From: Polyangiaceae bacterium
GTDB lineage: Bacteria; Myxococcota_A; Polyangia; Polyangiales; Polyangiaceae
Length of the DNA stretch: 64,000 nucleotides
NCBI GenBank assembly: GCA_020633235.1
Contig: JACKEA010000002.1
Coordinates: 930,001-994,000, forward strand
Reading direction: 5' to 3'
Made by a program: the position numbers and the translations under genes. Of this stretch, positions 8,855 through 16,623 are shown one piece after another. The notes under the pieces are model-generated. The model was not told the DNA's origin and did no database searches. It saw nothing but the letters and a program-made list of their open reading frames with translations. How positions within the stretch are numbered: position 1 is the stretch's first letter; each line of letters begins with the position of its first letter.

Positions 8855-8913
8855 GTCCGGCAGCCTCCGACATCGACGAGTCGACCTCAAGTCCTGCTAA
8901 AGTCCCGAACGCC

Positions 8914-9837
8914 GTGCCCCTTCCGCCCGTCGTCATCGAGCTGCCCCCCCGGGACGTTGCCAGTGAGCAGGCCCAGGTCCTGCTCCGGGCGTGCTCCGCC
9001 GCAGTCGTCGACGGCGAGTGTCGGCTCGCCGACTCGTACACCGGCGCCCCTCGAGCCGTGGCCATCGTGTCCTGGAGCGGCGAGTACTCCCGGGCCCGCA
9101 TCGAGCTCGGCATCAAGGCGGGCGCGGCGCGGTGGCGAGAGCGCCGTCTGGAATTCAAACCTGCGGATCCCGTTGCGGAACGCTGGAAGAGCGTTGGGCT
9201 GGTGATCGGCGCGCTGGTGGGAGAAGCGGAACAAGAAAGCAAGCCCAAGCCCCCAAACCGGAGCCCGAGTCCCTGGCCCCGAAGCCCGTGCCCCCACCCG
9301 TGCCCAGCGCCAAGCCCGCGCCACCACCCCTTCCCCGCCAGAGCTTGCGACGATCTTCTTCGACGCTGGCGCCGTCGTCGGACCGGGGATGAGCTCGGGC
9401 CGCTGGCGCCTGGGGGGCGAGGTGGGCCTCGGCGGGCGAAGCGGCCCGGTGTTGATCCTGCTGCACGGCCGCTACCAAGCGCGACCGGAACGCTCCGACG
9501 AGGTCACTCTCCACTGGGCCTCCGGCAGCTTGGGGCGGGTGTCCTGAATCGGATCACTCCCTGGTTCTCCCTCGAGCTCACGGCCCACGCGGTGGCGGAA
9601 CGCGTGGAGGCCAGCATCTCCGAGCCCCCGACGGACTCCGCGTCGCGGTGGGCCTTTGGCGGCCGTGTCCGGGGCGCCGGCGCTCTGTGGCTCACCCCGC
9701 AAGCTGCAGTGGTGGCAGGTGCTGAAGCCACGGCCCTGACCAGCGGCACGGAAATCACCGTGGAAGATCAGAACGTGGGCCGCGTGCCCCCACTCAATTG
9801 GGGGCTGTGGGCCGGAGTACGACTAGGTATGTTTTGA
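8914..9837 (+). pseudogene. Putative outer-membrane/secreted protein with three apparent frame changes
   Basis: Coding sense moves between frames. 8914 to about 9235 is open in frame A (starting MPLPPVVIELPPRD). A Pro/Lys/Glu linker (KPEPE, KPVPPPVPS) follows in a second frame to about 9335. A beta-strand-like segment (ATIFFDAGAVVGPGMSSG...LHWASGSLG) reads in a third frame to about 9535, then frame A resumes to 9837 with alternating hydrophobic strands ending in GLWAGVRLGMF. Each change is equivalent to one missing base, and the three sum to one codon. The simplest reading is a single intact gene with homopolymer undercalls in GC-rich DNA; a true pseudogene is the alternative. The C-terminal aromatic residue and strand pattern suggest a small beta-barrel. 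Confidence 0.55.
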
Positions 9838-9974
9838 GGTTTTTTCTGCTGGATAGCCTGGCCGGCCCGGTATCCGGTTACCCTAGGGGTTGATGAGTCC
9901 CGCTCGAAGCGCATCCGGCAACCGGTCCTTCCTCCGGCCGGTGCCCGACCCCCGCCCCGGCGGCGGGGCCGGAG

Positions 9975-10550
9975 CTGGGAAACATCAGTGACGACGACCT
10001 CATCGAGGCCGTCGTCGCCGGCGACGCGAGCGTTGCCAGCGAGCTCTACGATCGGCTCCATCACAGCGTGGATCGCACCATCTATCGGGTCCTCGGCCGC
10101 CGGGAAGGGGATCACGAGGATCTGGTGCAGACCACCTTCGAGCAGATCGTGAAGACGCTGGCAACGCGCCGCTTCGCTCGCGCCTGCAGTCTCAAGACCT
10201 GGGCGTGCAGCGTCGCCACTCACGTGGCGCTGAACGCCATGCGCTCGCGGCGTCGCGAGCGGGGTGTGTTCGATCGGCGAGAAGAGCACCCGGACGGTCC
10301 TGCTCTCGGCTCCGATCCCGAGCGTGACGCGCTGGCCCGCCGCGACGTGGACAACGTGCGGCGCCTGCTGGCGGACATGAGCCCCGCGCGAGCGGAAGCG
10401 CTCTTCCTACACGATGTCCTTGGCTACGAGCTGGCAGAGATTGCGGCGCTCACCGGTGTGAGCATCGCAGCGGCCCAGTCTCGCTTGGTGCGCGGACGCC
10501 ACGAGCTTCACGAAAAGCTGGGCGTAAAGAAGAAGCGGGGGCGCACATGA
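9975..10550 (+). CDS. ECF-like RNA polymerase sigma-70 family factor
   Basis: Region 2 (DDDLIEAVVAGDASVASELYDR... DLVQTTFEQIVKTL ... SLKTWACSVATHVALN) and region 4 (ARAEALFLHDVLGYELAEIAALTGVSIAAAQSRLVRGRHEL) are complete, so this is an ECF-type sigma factor. The first ATG/GTG in frame (GTG at 10068) would cut off half of region 2, yet coding similarity clearly runs upstream to about 9980. Either it starts at a CTG near 9975, or the real start is the ATG at 9893 in another frame and a base is missing between. The last 4 nt (ATGA) overlap the FecR-domain gene, a sigma/anti-sigma arrangement. Confidence 0.8.
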   Translation: MGNISDDDLIEAVVAGDASVASELYDRLHHSVDRTIYRVLGRREGDHEDLVQTTFEQIVKTLATRRFARACSLKTWACSVATHVALNAMRSRRRERGVFDRREEHPDGPALGSDPERDALARRDVDNVRRLLADMSPARAEALFLHDVLGYELAEIAALTGVSIAAAQSRLVRGRHELHEKLGVKKKRGRT

Positions 10551-11719
10551 CCGATAGAATCAGCTCCAATGATCTGCTCGAGGATCTGCGCCGTAGCGTA
10601 ATCCCGGTGGAAGAACACGAGGTCGTGGAAGAGCGGCGGGCGCGCATGGTGTCGCACATCGCCCGAGCGATCCGCACCACCAGCGAAGAGCGAGCGCGCT
10701 CTCGCCGCCGCGCCCGCGTCTTTGGCGCTCTGGCCGTGGCGGCCGCCGTGGCTCTGGTCGTGCTCGGTGCGCTACGGTTTTCCCCCGCGAGCTCGGCTTC
10801 CGCCTCGGCAGCTTCGGTTCGCGGAGAAGGCGCCGGAGTGGTCCTGTCGCACGACGGCGCCTCTTCCGTCGTCGCCGATGGCACGGATCAGCGCCTCGTC
10901 TCCGGGGACGAGCTCAGCACGCTCGCTACTACCGAGGCCAAGCTGGTGCTGGACAGCGGCGCCGTGGTGCAGCTGAGCTCCGGCACTCGGCTTCGGTTGA
11001 GCCACGTCGGAACGCGGCCGGAGAGCATCCACCTGGCTTTGGGTCGTGTCTTCGTGCGGGTGCCGCACCTCGGGCCTTCGGGCCGCTTCGTGGTGAGCAC
11101 GCCGGACGCTTCCGTGACCGTGCACGGCACGGCGTTCACCGTGGAGGTGTCCAATGGCGCCACGCGCGTGACCGTCACCGAGGGCGAGGTCGGAGTGCGG
11201 AGCGACAGCGACAGCGCGGTGCTGCACCCCGGGGACAGCTGGACCTCGACGGGCAAGGATGCAGCCGTCAAAAAGGCCGCGCCCAGCAGCGCCGTCGCGA
11301 CGAAGAAGGACGAGCCCGCGCCGAAGGCCGAAAGCGAAGTGGCGCTGAGCGCGAAGCCCAAGACGCCCCCGTCGAAGCCGGCAGCGATGCCCAAGAGCGC
11401 GGCCGTCAGCGCTGATTCCGCGGCGGACCAACCCAAAGACCAAACGGACCTGCCCGAGCAGAACCGGCTCTTCTCGTCTGCCGTCGCCGCGCGCAAGAGT
11501 GGGGACGACGCCCGCGCGGTCGCCATCCTCGACCAGCTCCTGTCGCGCTACCCGAACGGGCTCTTGGCGCCGGAAGCTCGGGTGGAGCGCTTCCGCTGTC
11601 TCGCGCGAATGGGCAAGAAGCAAGAAGCCGCGAAGGAAGCTCGGCGCTACCTGCTCGAGCACGGCGATGGCGCCGCTCGCGACGAAGCGCGCACCGTAGC
11701 CATGCCGGACGGCGGCTGA
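10547..11719 (+). CDS. FecR-domain membrane protein with C-terminal TPR (putative anti-sigma factor)
   Basis: A 390-aa protein. A cytoplasmic N-terminus (about 1-60, charged) leads to one TM helix (about 61-80, ALAVAAAVALVVLGAL). A periplasmic FecR domain (about 95-240) follows, with 'VVQLSSGTRLRL' and 'GRFVVSTPDASVTVHGTAFTV.V..G.TRVTVTEGEV'. A Lys/Pro/Ala-rich linker leads to a C-terminal TPR-like pair (NRLFSSAVAARKSGDDARAV). FecR proteins transduce an envelope signal to a cognate sigma factor. The 4-nt overlap with the sigma gene supports that pairing. What it senses is not visible. Confidence 0.82.
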   Translation: MTDRISSNDLLEDLRRSVIPVEEHEVVEERRARMVSHIARAIRTTSEERARSRRRARVFGALAVAAAVALVVLGALRFSPASSASASAASVRGEGAGVVLSHDGASSVVADGTDQRLVSGDELSTLATTEAKLVLDSGAVVQLSSGTRLRLSHVGTRPESIHLALGRVFVRVPHLGPSGRFVVSTPDASVTVHGTAFTVEVSNGATRVTVTEGEVGVRSDSDSAVLHPGDSWTSTGKDAAVKKAAPSSAVATKKDEPAPKAESEVALSAKPKTPPSKPAAMPKSAAVSADSAADQPKDQTDLPEQNRLFSSAVAARKSGDDARAVAILDQLLSRYPNGLLAPEARVERFRCLARMGKKQEAAKEARRYLLEHGDGAARDEARTVAMPDGG

Positions 11720-11720
11720 T

Positions 11721-12302
11721 TCAACCGTCGTGGCACTCGTAGTCTTTGGTTGAGCAGACCTGGCCGCTCTTGCAGTGCGCGGTCACCAGGCACTGGCTGC
11801 ACTCGTAGCAGCCCTTGGGACAGTACGGCGTGCCGGGCTCGGTGCAGTCGGCGTCGTTGCGACATTCCTCGCAGATCCCGCCGGGAACGCAGTAGGGCTC
11901 GCCGCCCGCGCAGTCGTTGTCGTTCCGGCACTGCACGCACACGCCCAAGGTCGTGTCACACACCTTGTCTATGGAGGCGCAGTCCGGATCTCCGGAGCAA
12001 GCCTTGGCACAGCGATAGGTGAGTGGATTGCAGGCCTGCCCGGGGGAGCAGTGGGACGAGTTCAGGCAATCCACGCAAATGCCGCTGTTCAAATCGCAGA
12101 ACGGATGCTCCCCGGCGCACTGCGCGCTGGAGGTGCAGCCCCCGGCGTCACCCGCGTCTTGACCCGCATCCACGCTGCCAGCGGCTCCGGCGGCGCCACC
12201 AGTGCTACCGCCATCCGGCGTGGGCTCGCGCAGGTCGAGCTTGCCGTCGCTGCACGCTGCAGCCAGCACTGCGAGAACCACGAGCGGGCCGACAAACTTC
12301 AT
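11721..12302 (-). CDS. Cysteine-rich repeat lipoprotein
   Basis: A 193-aa lipoprotein with signal MKFVGPLVVLAVLAAAC (lipobox Cys17) and a Gly/Ala/Asp linker. Four or five ~27-residue Cys repeats follow, of the pattern 'C..S..C....PxC....GxCV.C...xxC' (CVDCLNSSHCSPGQAC, CVQCRNDNDCAGGEPYC, CEECRNDADC). Such Dickkopf/'Cys-rich' repeats are common in secreted myxobacterial proteins and are held by disulfides. Convergent with the FecR gene (1 nt between stops). Role unknown; probably surface adhesion or binding. Confidence 0.85.
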   Translation of the reverse strand: MKFVGPLVVLAVLAAACSDGKLDLREPTPDGGSTGGAAGAAGSVDAGQDAGDAGGCTSSAQCAGEHPFCDLNSGICVDCLNSSHCSPGQACNPLTYRCAKACSGDPDCASIDKVCDTTLGVCVQCRNDNDCAGGEPYCVPGGICEECRNDADCTEPGTPYCPKGCYECSQCLVTAHCKSGQVCSTKDYECHDG

Positions 12303-12326
12303 CCGTACAAAGCATAGCGTACCGCG

Positions 12327-12370
12327 AGCCGGTCATCGGCAGGCACGCCAATGCCTGCAAATGACCGGCT
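12327..12370. terminator. Nested stem-loop between VOC gene and Cys-rich lipoprotein gene
   Basis: A perfect 10-bp outer stem (AGCCGGTCAT / ATGACCGGCT) encloses a perfect 7-bp inner stem (GCAGGCA / TGCCTGC) with a 6-nt loop. It lies 31 nt past the stop of the minus-strand VOC gene. There is no U-tract, so it may act as a transcript end or 3' stabiliser. It also lies 24 nt upstream of the next minus-strand start. Confidence 0.6.
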
Positions 12371-12401
12371 TCGGATACAAAACCGGCGATGCCCTCCGCA
12401 A

Positions 12402-13166
12402 TCACCCCATGGCCGGTTGGAACAAGCCGAGCATCGCGCCTGCGGGATCTCGTAGCAGCGCGATGTTACCCACGCCGGGCACCTCGATGTTCTTCTCCAG
12501 GATCTTGCCGCCGAGCTTCTCGGCTCTCTCGCGAGCAGCTTCGAGCTTCTCGACGACCACGTAGGTGAGCCAGAACGCCGGCATCGGCGCCTTCGCCTGC
12601 TGGATGTCCGCCACCTGCCGCGTCTCGCTTCCCGCCGCCCGAGCGAACACGGCCACGTCCCCCGGCCCCTGCTCCGTGGTCCAGCCCAGCACCTTGCCGT
12701 AGAAGTCCTTGGCCTTCTTCACGTCCTTGGTCATCGCGGTTTCCCAGCAGAACATCCCTGGGCCGAGATTGTCCGGCGGCGCGCCGTCGCCGTCGTTGGA
12801 TCGCAGCATCCCGATCACGGCTCCGCTGGGGTCCGACAGCACCGCGAAGCGCATCATGCCAGGCACGTCTTTCGGCTCCACGATCATGGTGCCGCCCTCG
12901 GCCTTCACCGTCTTCGCGGCGGCGTCCACGTCCTCCACGGACACGTAGCTCATCCAATTGGGCGGAACGTCGTCCGCCGGCAGCTGCATCATGCCGCCCA
13001 CCATGGTCTCGCCCAGCTTCGCGATCGTATAGGTGCCCTCCGGCATCGGCATGTCCTGGAAGGTCCAGCCGAACAGCTCGCCGTAGTACCCCTTCGCCTT
13101 GTCGACGTCCTTGGTCATCAGCTCTCGCCAGACCACGCGTCCCGGTGTCCATTGCTTGTCGGTCAT
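12402..13166 (-). CDS. Two-domain VOC (glyoxalase/bleomycin-resistance fold) protein
   Basis: A 254-aa cytoplasmic protein made of two VOC modules (about 8-120 and 135-252). Each starts with 'W.E..TKDV.KAK.FYG.LFGWT' and ends with 'DP.GA..G...'. This duplicated architecture is common in Actinobacteria and Myxococcota (CFP30B-like). Metal ligands are only partly conserved, so it may bind a hydrophobic or metal-bound small molecule rather than act as glyoxalase I. The start ATG at 13166 gives MTDKQWTPGRVVWRELMTKD, typical for the family. Confidence 0.85.
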   Translation of the reverse strand: MTDKQWTPGRVVWRELMTKDVDKAKGYYGELFGWTFQDMPMPEGTYTIAKLGETMVGGMMQLPADDVPPNWMSYVSVEDVDAAAKTVKAEGGTMIVEPKDVPGMMRFAVLSDPSGAVIGMLRSNDGDGAPPDNLGPGMFCWETAMTKDVKKAKDFYGKVLGWTTEQGPGDVAVFARAAGSETRQVADIQQAKAPMPAFWLTYVVVEKLEAARERAEKLGGKILEKNIEVPGVGNIALLRDPAGAMLGLFQPAMG

Positions 13167-13279
13167 CGTTCGTCCCCAATTCGGTGGAGCGCCCCCGTGG
13201 CGCTCGGACCTCGACCGCTAACACATCCGAACCTCGCGAACCGGCGCGAGCGAAATGCGGAAGGATCTCCGCAGCCTGA

Positions 13280-13322
13280 TGTTGGTTCGGCGCGGAAACG
13301 TCGTGCCCGCGCCGGCCCGACA
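13280..13322. repeat. Dispersed 18-nt element: tail-to-tail pair of degenerate arms
   Basis: A plus-strand arm at 13280-13297 has one mismatch to TGTYGGTCCGSCGCGGAA. A second arm on the minus strand at about 13305-13322 reads TGTCGGGCCGGCGCGG. The order (plus then minus) is the reverse of the three other pairs, and the spacing is about 8 nt. It lies just past the stop of the jelly-roll lipoprotein gene, between it and the VOC gene start. Confidence 0.7.
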
Positions 13323-13326
13323 AACC

Positions 13327-14337
13327 CTACCAGCTACCGATATAGGCGTTGCCCTTCGCGTCGGTGTTCGGTGGTGGGCTCGCGCTGGTCGCGATCGTCA
13401 AGTCGTCCACGTAGCAGTAATTGTTCGGCGGCTGCTCGTTGTTCCAGTAGGTGAACAGGTAGAAGTAGTCGATGCTGCCTGCGGCTTCGGTGATGGTCGG
13501 CACGTCGGTACGGTCGAAGATCAGCGCGTCGTCCCGCCAAATGCGCACCCGCCCCTTGCCGCCGGAGTCCACCGGCACGTCGTCGATGTACAGGTACATT
13601 TCGTAGCGCTCCCAGGTGTCGCGCGGCAGGCTCGGCCCGTCGTAGACCGCCCACTTGTCGTGGACCTCCTTGATGGTACGAAGCACGCTGCTGGTGCCGT
13701 CGGCGTTGTCCACGTACAGATCGTTGTAGCCGCCGTTTTTGCCGTCGAAAGTCTGGTTGTGAAGCCGCAAGAACTTCATCCAGGGCGAGGCGCTGAACTC
13801 GAAGCTCTGGGGCCACATCACGTACAGGCGCACCCAGACTTCTTCACCCTTCTTGAGCGTGGGCTTGATGGGAATGATGCCGCCCCACTTTCCGAAGCCG
13901 CCCTTGTCTCCCGCGTGGATCTCCATCTTGGCGGACTGGCTGCCGCCGTGGGCCTGCTCGCTGGAGGCCGTGGTGTGCCCGGCCGCGTCGAAGGGCTTGT
14001 TTCCGGAGAGGGACGCGCCATCGGCGTAGCCCTCGAAATCGTCGTGGAAGTAGGGCGCGAAGCTCGAGCCGCCACCGGTGCTCGCGCCCGCAGCTCCGCC
14101 GCTCGCGCCTGCAGCTCCGCCGCTCGCGCTACCCGCAGCTCCGCCGCTGGACGAGCCCGAGGATCCACCGGAGCTCGCGCCCGCGGATCCACCGGTTCCG
14201 CTTCCGCCCGTGCCTCCGGAGGCGCCGGCGGATCCAGCGGATCCCCCCGACCCGCTCGGCGCTCCACCGCCGTCGTCGGAGCCGCAGGCGGAAAGGGCGA
14301 ACAATGAGCACATGCACAGGGCGGAAATCAGTCTCAT
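13327..14337 (-). CDS. Secreted lipoprotein, polysaccharide-lyase-like jelly roll
   Basis: A 336-aa lipoprotein with signal MRLISALCMCSLFALSAC (lipobox). An ~80-residue linker of Gly/Ser/Ala/Thr repeats follows, then a ~230-residue beta-rich domain starting YFHDDFEGYADG. The domain pattern ('DDFEGY...', '..GGSQSAKMEIHAG', 'EVWVRLYVMWP', 'WERYEMYLYIDD', 'YCYVDDLTI') resembles concanavalin-like/alginate-lyase-type jelly rolls. It shares its layout with the gene at 15511 on the other strand. Substrate unknown. The ATG at 14337 was chosen because it starts the signal peptide. Confidence 0.72.
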   Translation of the reverse strand: MRLISALCMCSLFALSACGSDDGGGAPSGSGGSAGSAGASGGTGGSGTGGSAGASSGGSSGSSSGGAAGSASGGAAGASGGAAGASTGGGSSFAPYFHDDFEGYADGASLSGNKPFDAAGHTTASSEQAHGGSQSAKMEIHAGDKGGFGKWGGIIPIKPTLKKGEEVWVRLYVMWPQSFEFSASPWMKFLRLHNQTFDGKNGGYNDLYVDNADGTSSVLRTIKEVHDKWAVYDGPSLPRDTWERYEMYLYIDDVPVDSGGKGRVRIWRDDALIFDRTDVPTITEAAGSIDYFYLFTYWNNEQPPNNYCYVDDLTIATSASPPPNTDAKGNAYIGSW

Positions 14338-14384
14338 GCCGACGTGCGGTGCAACGACCATGCCTCCACGCTATGCTGCCATCG

Positions 14385-15470
14385 ATGCTTCGCTACTTGG
14401 CGATGGCAGCGGCGGGTCTTGCGCTCGGCTGCACGGTGGACGACGTCGACTACGCGGGCAAGGGCTGCTCGGTGGAAGCGCCGTGCCCGGATGGGCTCGC
14501 CTGCATTGCGGGCAAGTGCCGGAAATCCACCACGACGCAGTCTTGCACGCCCTCCTTCACGGTGACCGACTTCAAGCGGGTGTGGGAAACGCCCCACACG
14601 GTGCGCTGGAGCTGGTCCCCCCAGGGGCAAGCGGACGACTTCGTGCAGTACAAGCTCGTGGTGGCGGAGAGCGACGCGGCGCTGGAAAGCGCACGCCAAA
14701 AAGCGCGGGCCGGTGAGAACGACGGGCTCGGCGGCAACGTCTGGACCCAGGACGACAACCCCGAGCTCGGCAAGTACGAGCTGCAGCTGTCGGGCAGCAC
14801 CGACGTGATCGCCGCCACCACGACGGACGGGCTCAGCGCCGGCAAGGAATACCGCGCACGCCTATTGGTCTACGACGCGGCGGGCTGCGTTTTCGAGACC
14901 GAGCCCGCCGTCGCGTTGACCGGGCAAGAGCCGACGTTCTCCTACTCTCTCTTCGATGACCAGGGCCACCCGAACGGAACTGCGCGCCCGCCCATGGCGT
15001 CCGTCCAGACCGACCCTACCAAGGCGTTCGAAGGCGACAGCTACATCGAGTGGCCGGGCTGGCCGGACGATGGCAGCGTCGTGAACGGCAATTGGGAAAA
15101 CATCGGGATGTACGCCATCGCCACCGATCCGCAGCAGGACTACCCACTGTTCGACTTCAGCGCGGCGTACCTGGAGCTGGCCGTGGCCATCGACGGCGCT
15201 CCTCTCGCGGCGTGGGGTGAGGCCCGCTTGATCGTCGGTCCCTCTCCCGGCAACTGCGACCCCATCACCGTCAGCTCCATTTATCCGTACGTGTTTCGTC
15301 CCGGAGCCGGCTACGTGGTCGTGGAGCTACCGCTGTCCCAGTTCGGGCTCAGTACCGGCAAGCTGGACGCCGACATGTTGAAGAACCAGAGCATCTGCGA
15401 GTTCAGCATCGGGCGAAACTGGGCGATCGGAGAGTCCGTGCGCATCGATGGCGTGCGCCTGCGCTGGTGA
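14385..15470 (+). CDS. Lipoprotein with Cys-rich, FN3-like and carbohydrate-binding-like domains
   Basis: A 361-aa lipoprotein with signal MLRYLAMAAAGLALGC. A short Cys module (GCSVEAPCPDGLACIAGKC) comes next, then a fibronectin-III-like domain (about 45-185; 'WSWSP...VQYKLVV', 'EYRARLLVYDAAGC'), then a beta-sandwich (about 195-360) ending 'WAIGESVRIDGVRLRW', which looks like a ligand-binding jelly roll. It is the first of a run of four co-directional genes reaching the FHA-sigma54 activator. It is divergent from the jelly-roll lipoprotein at 13327, with 47 nt between starts that must hold both promoters. Confidence 0.72.
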   Translation: MLRYLAMAAAGLALGCTVDDVDYAGKGCSVEAPCPDGLACIAGKCRKSTTTQSCTPSFTVTDFKRVWETPHTVRWSWSPQGQADDFVQYKLVVAESDAALESARQKARAGENDGLGGNVWTQDDNPELGKYELQLSGSTDVIAATTTDGLSAGKEYRARLLVYDAAGCVFETEPAVALTGQEPTFSYSLFDDQGHPNGTARPPMASVQTDPTKAFEGDSYIEWPGWPDDGSVVNGNWENIGMYAIATDPQQDYPLFDFSAAYLELAVAIDGAPLAAWGEARLIVGPSPGNCDPITVSSIYPYVFRPGAGYVVVELPLSQFGLSTGKLDADMLKNQSICEFSIGRNWAIGESVRIDGVRLRW

Positions 15471-15510
15471 TCCGCTGGATCCCGGAACGTCCTTTGCACG
15501 CTCGTGAGCC

Positions 15511-16623
15511 ATGTTGCGGCTGACGGCTCTGATCTCCCTTCTCGCGCTGGCCTTCGCGGCCTGCTCGTCCGACGACAGCTCGCCCACCCCCAGCTCCGGC
15601 GGGACCACGAGCGCGGGAGGCACGACGAGCACGGGAGGCACCAGCTCTGGCGGCAACGCCGGATCCAGCGGCACCGCCGGATCCGGTGGATCCCCCAACC
15701 TGGGCGGCGGTGGCAACGACGGTGGCGGTGGCTCGGCCAGCAGCTACGACTGCAAGAATCCGGGCCCCGGCTGGCTCTTTTGCGAGGACTTCGAGGGCAT
15801 GGCGGCGGGCTTCGACGCCTGGAAGGCGAGCTGGGGCTGGACGGACCAGATCGGTGCGGGCGACCCGGGACGCATGACGTCGTCCACGGACGCCCACGGC
15901 GGCAGCTATTCCGTGCACTACCCCGCCGCAGCGAGCTCCGGCTACCAAGGCGCGGATCTCATCTACCGAACCTGCAACGGCGAAAACAAGCCCGGCTGCA
16001 ACCTGGACAGCTACGGAGAGCTCTACTTCCGCACCTACCTGAAGCTCGCGCCGGATCACGAGCGCGTGCACCACTTCCTGAACATCAGCGGAAGCCAGCA
16101 GTTCTGGGAGGCCTACGGCAACGCGGGATGCCGCCCCAACGGCCAGCGCGCCATGGGCACCACGGTGGACTTCGCGGCCGATAGCCACGAAACGTTTTTC
16201 TACACCTACTTCCCGGAGATGAAGTGCGACCCGGGGGCCACGTGTGACAACTACGCGGACTCGCAAGCCATCTGCAACGAGTGCGCACAAAAGGACATGG
16301 CCTGTCAGAACGGCCCAGAGTGCTGCTGGGGAAACCTGTTCAAGCCAACCCCGGCGGTGGCGCTGCCCACCGGCAAGTGGGTCTGCTTCGAGATGATGAT
16401 GAAGGCCAACGGCGTCGGCCAGCACGACGGCGAGATGGCCTACTGGATCGACGGTACGCTCGTGCACCAAGAGACGAACATGCAGTGGCGAACGACCCAG
16501 GACTTGGGCCTGAACATGGTGCGCCTCCAGCACTACCTGGAGACTTCCGACGCCAAGAGCCACTCGAACCAGGTGTGGTTCGACGACGTGGTGGTCAGCA
16601 CCCAGCCCATCGGGTGCATGTGA
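15511..16623 (+). CDS. Secreted lipoprotein, polysaccharide-lyase-like jelly roll
   Basis: A 370-aa lipoprotein with signal MLRLTALISLLALAFAAC, a Gly/Ser/Thr linker (about 20-75) and a beta-sandwich beginning 'GPGWLFCEDFEGMAAGFDAW'. It contains several Cys pairs (CNECAQKDMACQNGPECC) and a C-terminal 'WFDDVVVSTQPIGCM'. The layout parallels the 13327 protein, and the EDFEG/WFDDVVV blocks match lyase-like or carbohydrate-binding jelly rolls. The stop overlaps the next start (TGATG), so it is translationally coupled to the beta-helix protein. Confidence 0.75.
   Translation: MLRLTALISLLALAFAACSSDDSSPTPSSGGTTSAGGTTSTGGTSSGGNAGSSGTAGSGGSPNLGGGGNDGGGGSASSYDCKNPGPGWLFCEDFEGMAAGFDAWKASWGWTDQIGAGDPGRMTSSTDAHGGSYSVHYPAAASSGYQGADLIYRTCNGENKPGCNLDSYGELYFRTYLKLAPDHERVHHFLNISGSQQFWEAYGNAGCRPNGQRAMGTTVDFAADSHETFFYTYFPEMKCDPGATCDNYADSQAICNECAQKDMACQNGPECCWGNLFKPTPAVALPTGKWVCFEMMMKANGVGQHDGEMAYWIDGTLVHQETNMQWRTTQDLGLNMVRLQHYLETSDAKSHSNQVWFDDVVVSTQPIGCM

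Noticed and set aside
14078..14260. Tandem GC-rich direct repeats suggesting a CRISPR or minisatellite
   Set aside because: They encode the Gly/Ser/Ala linker of a lipoprotein; no constant repeat/spacer structure. The same applies to the linkers at 15600, 18230, 20000 and 52900.
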